Of a stretch of DNA of 64,000 nucleotides, positions 59,438 through 64,000 are shown one piece after another. The DNA lies in NCBI GenBank assembly GCA_025716815.1, contig JAIXMN010000026.1:1-64000 (forward strand), given 5' to 3'. Numbering within the stretch: the stretch's first letter is position 1; each line of letters starts with the position of its first letter. The DNA is from Dichotomocladium elegans (lineage: Eukaryota > Mucoromycota > Mucoromycetes > Mucorales > Lichtheimiaceae). The notes beneath the pieces were generated by a model that saw nothing but the letters and a program-made list of their open reading frames with translations, was not told where the DNA came from and did no database searches. The position numbers were made by a program, and so were the translations under genes.

Positions 59438-62400
59438 TGGCGGCAAGGATGGCACCGTCGTGGAACTGATCGGGCTGTGGATTTGCTACACGAATGTCAG
59501 GATAAATAGCAAGGATTAAATCCATGCTATTGTCAGTCCGAATGAGCCATCCTGAAGGGATCTGAATGCTCTGATCATGCGGTGGTCAGCTGTCACCAAC
59601 GGCAAGGAGGAAATCAGCAAAGTTAGCAGCTCCAGGGCCAGCATTTCTTATGCGCATGTTGATTGTCAGTGGGAGGATGCGAACATCCCTCCAAAAAGAA
59701 GCTGATTGAATTGTTCCAGCGACAATCTCGGAGCGATTTCCCTTCTTGATAATCGGAAGCAGCTGGCGAAAGTCCCCACCAAACACGACAACCTTATCAC
59801 CGAAAGGAACACGTTCGCAGGCGGAGTTGCGGGCACCCATGATATCCTTGAGCGTCTTATCGACCGCCTCAAAATTGTGCTTGATGCTCATGACGGCCTC
59901 ATCCCAAATAATTACAGAAGCTTCTTTTATGAGATGGGCATGCGAACTTGTGAGGCTGATATAGCAGGTACTATTCTCGTCAGCATTCAATGGGATCTTA
60001 AAACGGCTATGCGCGGTCCGACCACCGGGGAGCAGGATGGCAGCAATTCCAGAAGAAGCAACCGGCAGAGCAATCTGCTGCTGAGAGTGCACGTAACTCA
60101 ACAGAGCCTTGAAGACCTGGGATTTTCCTGTACTGCCAGGACCATCTAGGAAGAAGATGCGGGGAGCAGGAGGGCAGGCAGACTGCTCACGGATAGCAGT
60201 AACGATTGTATTGTATGCAGCTCTCTGATCGTCATTGAATGTATTCACCAAGTTCGTGTTGATGGTGGATTGTTCATCAGCAGGGTACTCGGCAAACTCG
60301 GCGTGGGCAAGTGCGTGGACAGGCAGGACATCCTCATAAAGGGTTGACAGATATTCCTGAGGCAAGGAGGGATAATCTGACAGCCGATGTCCTGCGGCTT
60401 GTAACCGTACGTCGATGTCACCAAGTGTGCGCTGGTAAATCCGGTCAATGTCGGCTTGCTCCAGGTCTTGTTCATTCTGCAACTGCTTATCCCGTCTGAG
60501 CTGAAAGAAATAATCGTCTGCCACCCTCTCGCGGTGATTGTCCCACAACTGAAGAGGATCAGCAGGTGAGCAGTACATCAGGATGCATGTGAAAAGTCTG
60601 CGTAGGGATGATGCCGATCCGGTGAGTGATGTCTCGGTCATGGCACGATCCCATTCCTCGTCAGACTCCAAATAACCACGTGCAAGCGCTGCTGCCTCGA
60701 ATGTCGGGTGTGGGGCATCGTCACCATTAGCAAGCAGCGCAGCAAAACTTGTTGGACCTGGGATATGGAGTAAGAGCAAACGAAGGCAGTAGAGAGGCAT
60801 GTTAGAAAGTCCTATGGAATAGATGCGTGGTACTACGTTGGCGATCTCGTTTCTAGCTCGTCGTCTCCACTGGCGGTTCTGCTGGTCCCATGTGTAATGG
60901 TAGGGAACTTCCGAGTAGCAGAGTGTGCAGGCGAATTCATCCTGGGCGCAGAGAACAAAGAAGCCGAGGAGTGTTGTCCCCGTTGCCGCCATTTGTCTTA
61001 CAGCGTCGAACTGTTCTTGTGACATTGATGCATGGAACGTCACATACTGCTCTGACGGAAGAGGTATCTGTAGCCGTACAACTGGTGGATCGTGCATGTG
61101 GAGGTCGAACTTAAGAATACACCAGATCGCTTCAGATGGGCCAATATACCTTGGATGTTTTCATTAGCAAATTCTTAATCATGTACATCTACGGTTTTAC
61201 TAACATACCTGGCATTCTGATACTGGGTGATCTCGTCGACCGGTTCTGGGTCTGTGGCAGTCGCAGAAGCAATCTCAAGTTGGGCTCGGTCCATACCCTT
61301 GGTGATATATTTGCAAATGTACTTGACAGCGCGGGCGGTCGTGCAGATTTCAACATTGATGTGTGAATCATACATATGGCTGAGGTAAGGGTTGTAAGGA
61401 ATCACCCAGCGATTGTCTGCCTCGCCGCGCTGTTCTCCCAAGAAGTATCCTTGGCCGGTGTTATTGCGCCTCCGATATACAGGATAGCCGTCTCTGCTGT
61501 CGCGTGTCTCTGAGCAAAAGCTTTTCGGATATCCCTTCTTGCACCGTCCCGTTGCTGCACAGCATGGAAACTGGCTATGAGGTCCAGATGGTCCATGGAT
61601 CATTGTCGACGTGACAGTATGATACAGCTGTGGGTGAGCGACTGGGTCAGGCAATTCTGCGCACACAAATTTATCATAGGCGGATGGATTCCTGGGTCGG
61701 TCCTGTCAGTGGAGAATGAATAGCATATGGACATGGGGTAAACCACGCTTTTGGAATTCCACAGTTGCAATATATCCCTCAACACGGCCAAAGCATTTTG
61801 ATTCTCTGATGTGCTTGATCATATGCTTCATCTTCATGTTGAAGACACGGGCGCAAAGGTCTGGGCAGTCAGAGGCAGTCTGTCCAGGAAAAAGCTCATC
61901 AGTAATCTCAGGCCACTTTGGGTTGCAGGTAAAGGTGATAAAGAGACTGGGATTGCCGCGAACATGTGTGATAGCCAGGGAGTCTTGAAGCACTTGCTTC
62001 ATATATCGTGGTCCTCCAGTGAAACTGGAGGGTAAGACTATAGATCGGCCAACTTGTCGAGGGTCCGTCCCATCACCAATACCACGATAGAGTTCGCTAT
62101 GTAGATCGTCCTGGTTGCTGCGGAGATAATTGAGGCGGCTGCTCTCAATTCGGACATAATTATCCACCACCATTTGTTGAAAAAGTCTGCCAAAATAATG
62201 GTGGTATGTCTTTTGGGCCCCGTCACGTATCATGAGCATATAGGCGCAATACTCACGTAGAGTGACCTCTTCAGTGTCACCAGTGTTGTTCCGGCATTGC
62301 ATTCTGTCATACCACCCCTGATCTCCAAATGGGAACATGAGAACATAATGGAGCGGAATATATGCTGAGTGCAGGGAGCTGATGGTCTCAAGAGCTCCAC

Positions 62401-63160
62401 CTGCCCTGTCATGGAGCACGATGTCATGTGGATCGACCCGTCCGTCGGTGGATTGCTCGACAACTAAAGCAGCGACTTCTGGGTGAGATTGCGGATCGTA
62501 ACGCCTGCCCATATGACGCGCAGTGCGAATGGTAGCCTGGAGACTTCCTATAGGTAAATCTCGATAGCGCTCTGCTGCAGACATGTATGATCGGACGAAG
62601 GGGTTGTCACGTTCCATGACCTGCTGGAGAAGTGCGATTGTATCCGTGTTGAGGTCTGCAAACATAGATGTCCTTAGCCCCAGTTGGTCAGTCGTGTCGG
62701 CAAAGTAGATCTGTGAAAACCTGGCGTTGTTGTAATTCTCAGCTCTCAGCGATCCGATGCGGTGGTACATGGCACCACTGATCCTGAAAGTTGAAACACC
62801 ATTTGACCCATTTGCCAATTGCTCGTCCCAGTTCCCTCTAATGGAAGCGAAGGAAAACATATTGTTGTACGCGCGAATAAATCTTCGAAAGTCCCATGCA
62901 GAAGGATCCATGTTGGTAAGAAGTGCAATGATCTCCTGTGATGGAGCACGGGGGAGAGGAAGTTGAATTCCACTGGGCGTGCAGCACATTCCAAAGCGAG
63001 GATTGATCAGTGATGAATTGGCCGTTCGTTCGTGAATCCACATTTTCGCATTGCAAAAGTGGCAAGAAGCTTCCATCCAACCAAAAATGCTACGTCGATA
63101 GTTCGGGCCTGGGGTGTGGCAGATGCTACGTCCGACTATGTTCTCAGGCTGAAACGGCAT
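59438..63160 (-). pseudogene. Helitron RepHel protein (Rep and PIF1 helicase)
   Basis: Rep part: MEASCHFCNAKMWIHER near the start, then FITFTCNPKWPEI, the HUH motif GLPHVHMLF near 61720 and the Tyr motif KYICKYITKGMDRA near 61300. An in-frame TGA lies at 61706-61708. A 59-bp intron (61150-61208, GTATGT...CAAG) splits NAR/YIGPSEAIW. The helicase part has Walker A GPGSTGKS, Walker B IIWDEAV and FGGDFRQLLPI. Another in-frame TGA lies at 59586-59588, after which homologous sequence continues (IQIPSGWLIRTDNSMDL) to AILAAKN at the LTR junction. Rep nicks DNA for rolling-circle transposition and the helicase unwinds it. The stops and lost C terminus imply inactivity. Confidence 0.87.
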
Positions 63161-63541
63161 CCTGAGTGCAATCTGGTACTAAGCGCCGTGTTGAGACTGA
63201 AAGTTGAGTGGATTAAATGGGCATAGACTGTGTGTCCGTCAGCTGTGGGAAGGAGATCCGCATTGACTACAGGATTGAGCTGGGGTTGGGGCTGGGGCTG
63301 GGGCTGGAGCAGGAGCTGCATCACACTGAAAATTAACATTGGCATTCTTCGCAATATTTGCATATTCAGTAATACCTTGTTGACGCCGCGGATTTGCAGG
63401 GTGATCGCGATGGGTTGATCGCCGATGAGAAGAGGAGCCACAGGAAGGACAGCTTGGGGCTGTTTGATTTTGGGTTTGGACAAAGGAGACAAATTCCTGC
63501 ATATATACGTCAATGTTAACCACTGAAAGCAGAATCTTCAT
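63161..63541 (-). pseudogene. Helitron N-terminal Cys/His region
   Basis: Frame starting MKILLSVVNIDVYMQEF, with CPSCGSSSHRRSTHRDHPANP and a second CSQCGSPSHS motif separated by an Ala/Pro repeat. A TGA near 63236 and a TAG near 63190 separate it from the Rep frame, in which Cys/Pro-rich sequence (LCPFNP) continues. An intron here cannot be excluded. Such paired knuckles may bind nucleic acid. Confidence 0.6.
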
Positions 63542-64000
63542 AGGGTATAAAACATACTTCAGTAGCTGTAGTTCTTGGACGAACTCTACGAACGTTTAAA
63601 GGACAATCATTCGAAGATGGATCGGTGTGTGTGATAGAGCCGCAGATGCAGGTTCCTGGAGACTGATCCCCCTGGTGATGATGGTTAAAAGTCACGCGTA
63701 TCGATTATACTCCTTAGTAAAAGTTACCATCTTTGCTAAGCAATATGAGAAAAGAAAGAGGAGGTCAGAAAGTATGAATGGTAGGATAGGTGAAAAAACT
63801 CAGGTTTACCAATGCATGACGGGATCTATATTTATATGAATTCGAAGCAAGCTTTGATTTAGAGAAGTAAGACATCCACGGATGCAAACAGTTTCATATG
63901 TTAGGATATACAGGATCAGTTCCTCTATTGTGAGCTATGTACATGTGTTAGAATACCAAGGCTTCTATATGGATGCTTCACTTAAGAACGCCAAGGCTTC
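63542..64000. other. no recognisable gene
   Basis: A minus-strand TATA-like CATATAAATATAG near 63825-63840 could belong to the Helitron promoter. No 5' Helitron terminus could be fixed. Confidence 0.4.

Larger units (their letters stand above)
59438..63541 (-). mobile_element. degenerate Helitron, 3'-truncated
   Basis: A minus-strand RepHel transposon with N-terminal Cys motifs, HUH Rep domain and PIF1-family helicase. The helicase is cut at 59437 by fusion to an LTR, so the 3' end (hairpin and CTRR) is absent. The 5' end was not found before the window closes; 63542-64000 may be its upstream part. Confidence 0.87.

Noticed and set aside
29454..63238. TGA as a reassigned sense codon
   Set aside because: Relatives have CGA at several of these positions, and intact pol frames (A, G) end at TGA in expected places; decay explains the stops.

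Overview
This is a eukaryotic, most likely fungal, genome segment made almost entirely of transposable elements nested in one another. The evidence is three nuclear-type tRNA genes, short GT-AG introns (55-59 bp) inside DNA transposons, and Ty3/gypsy, LINE, Helitron and PIF/Harbinger proteins. I see no bacterial operons, rRNA or CRISPR. An early-diverging fungus (Mucoromycota-like) fits the mix, but that placement is inference. The only gene that might be a host gene is a transposase-derived ORF at 5710-6867.

Layout, left to right. (1) 640-5645: a decayed minus-strand Ty3/gypsy element (E), broken by two solo LTRs and a 366-bp TA-flanked MITE. (2) 5646-8440: the quietest stretch, with one intact Tc1/mariner/IS630-like transposase ORF. 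(3) 8647-16222: two minus-strand copies of one LINE, both ending at the 5' edge of a tRNA-Val sequence. (4) 16223-28171: tRNA-Val, then gypsy B, D, C, a B-type LTR and the intact element A, closed by tRNA-His. (5) 28362-34755: decayed chromodomain-type element D' and LTR fragments. (6) 35010-45622: tRNA-Asp followed by a head-to-tail dimer of gypsy element G sharing its middle LTR, with two solo LTRs planted side by side in its first LTR. (7) 45629-59147: gypsy H, carrying in itself a solo LTR, element I (with its own MITE), another MITE and a complete PIF/Harbinger transposon. (8) 59212-63541: a partial LTR fused to a degenerate Helitron.

Two gypsy lineages are present. The first (E, D, D') appears to use one long gag-pol frame; D and D' end pol in a chromodomain, D and E LTRs begin TGTCA or TGTAA, and solo LTRs in E have 5-bp target duplications. 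The second (A, B, C, F, G, H, I) has LTRs running TGTCG...CGACA, mostly 4-bp duplications, a primer-binding site resembling the complement of an initiator tRNA 3' end and containing an ATG, and in A, G and H a conserved UUUAAAA site at the gag/pol overlap.

The main theme is pol III genes as transposon landing pads. All three tRNA genes have LTR elements stacked within about 60 bp of their 3' ends, and the LINE appears to have inserted repeatedly at the same point in the tRNA-Val gene while leaving an intact gene.
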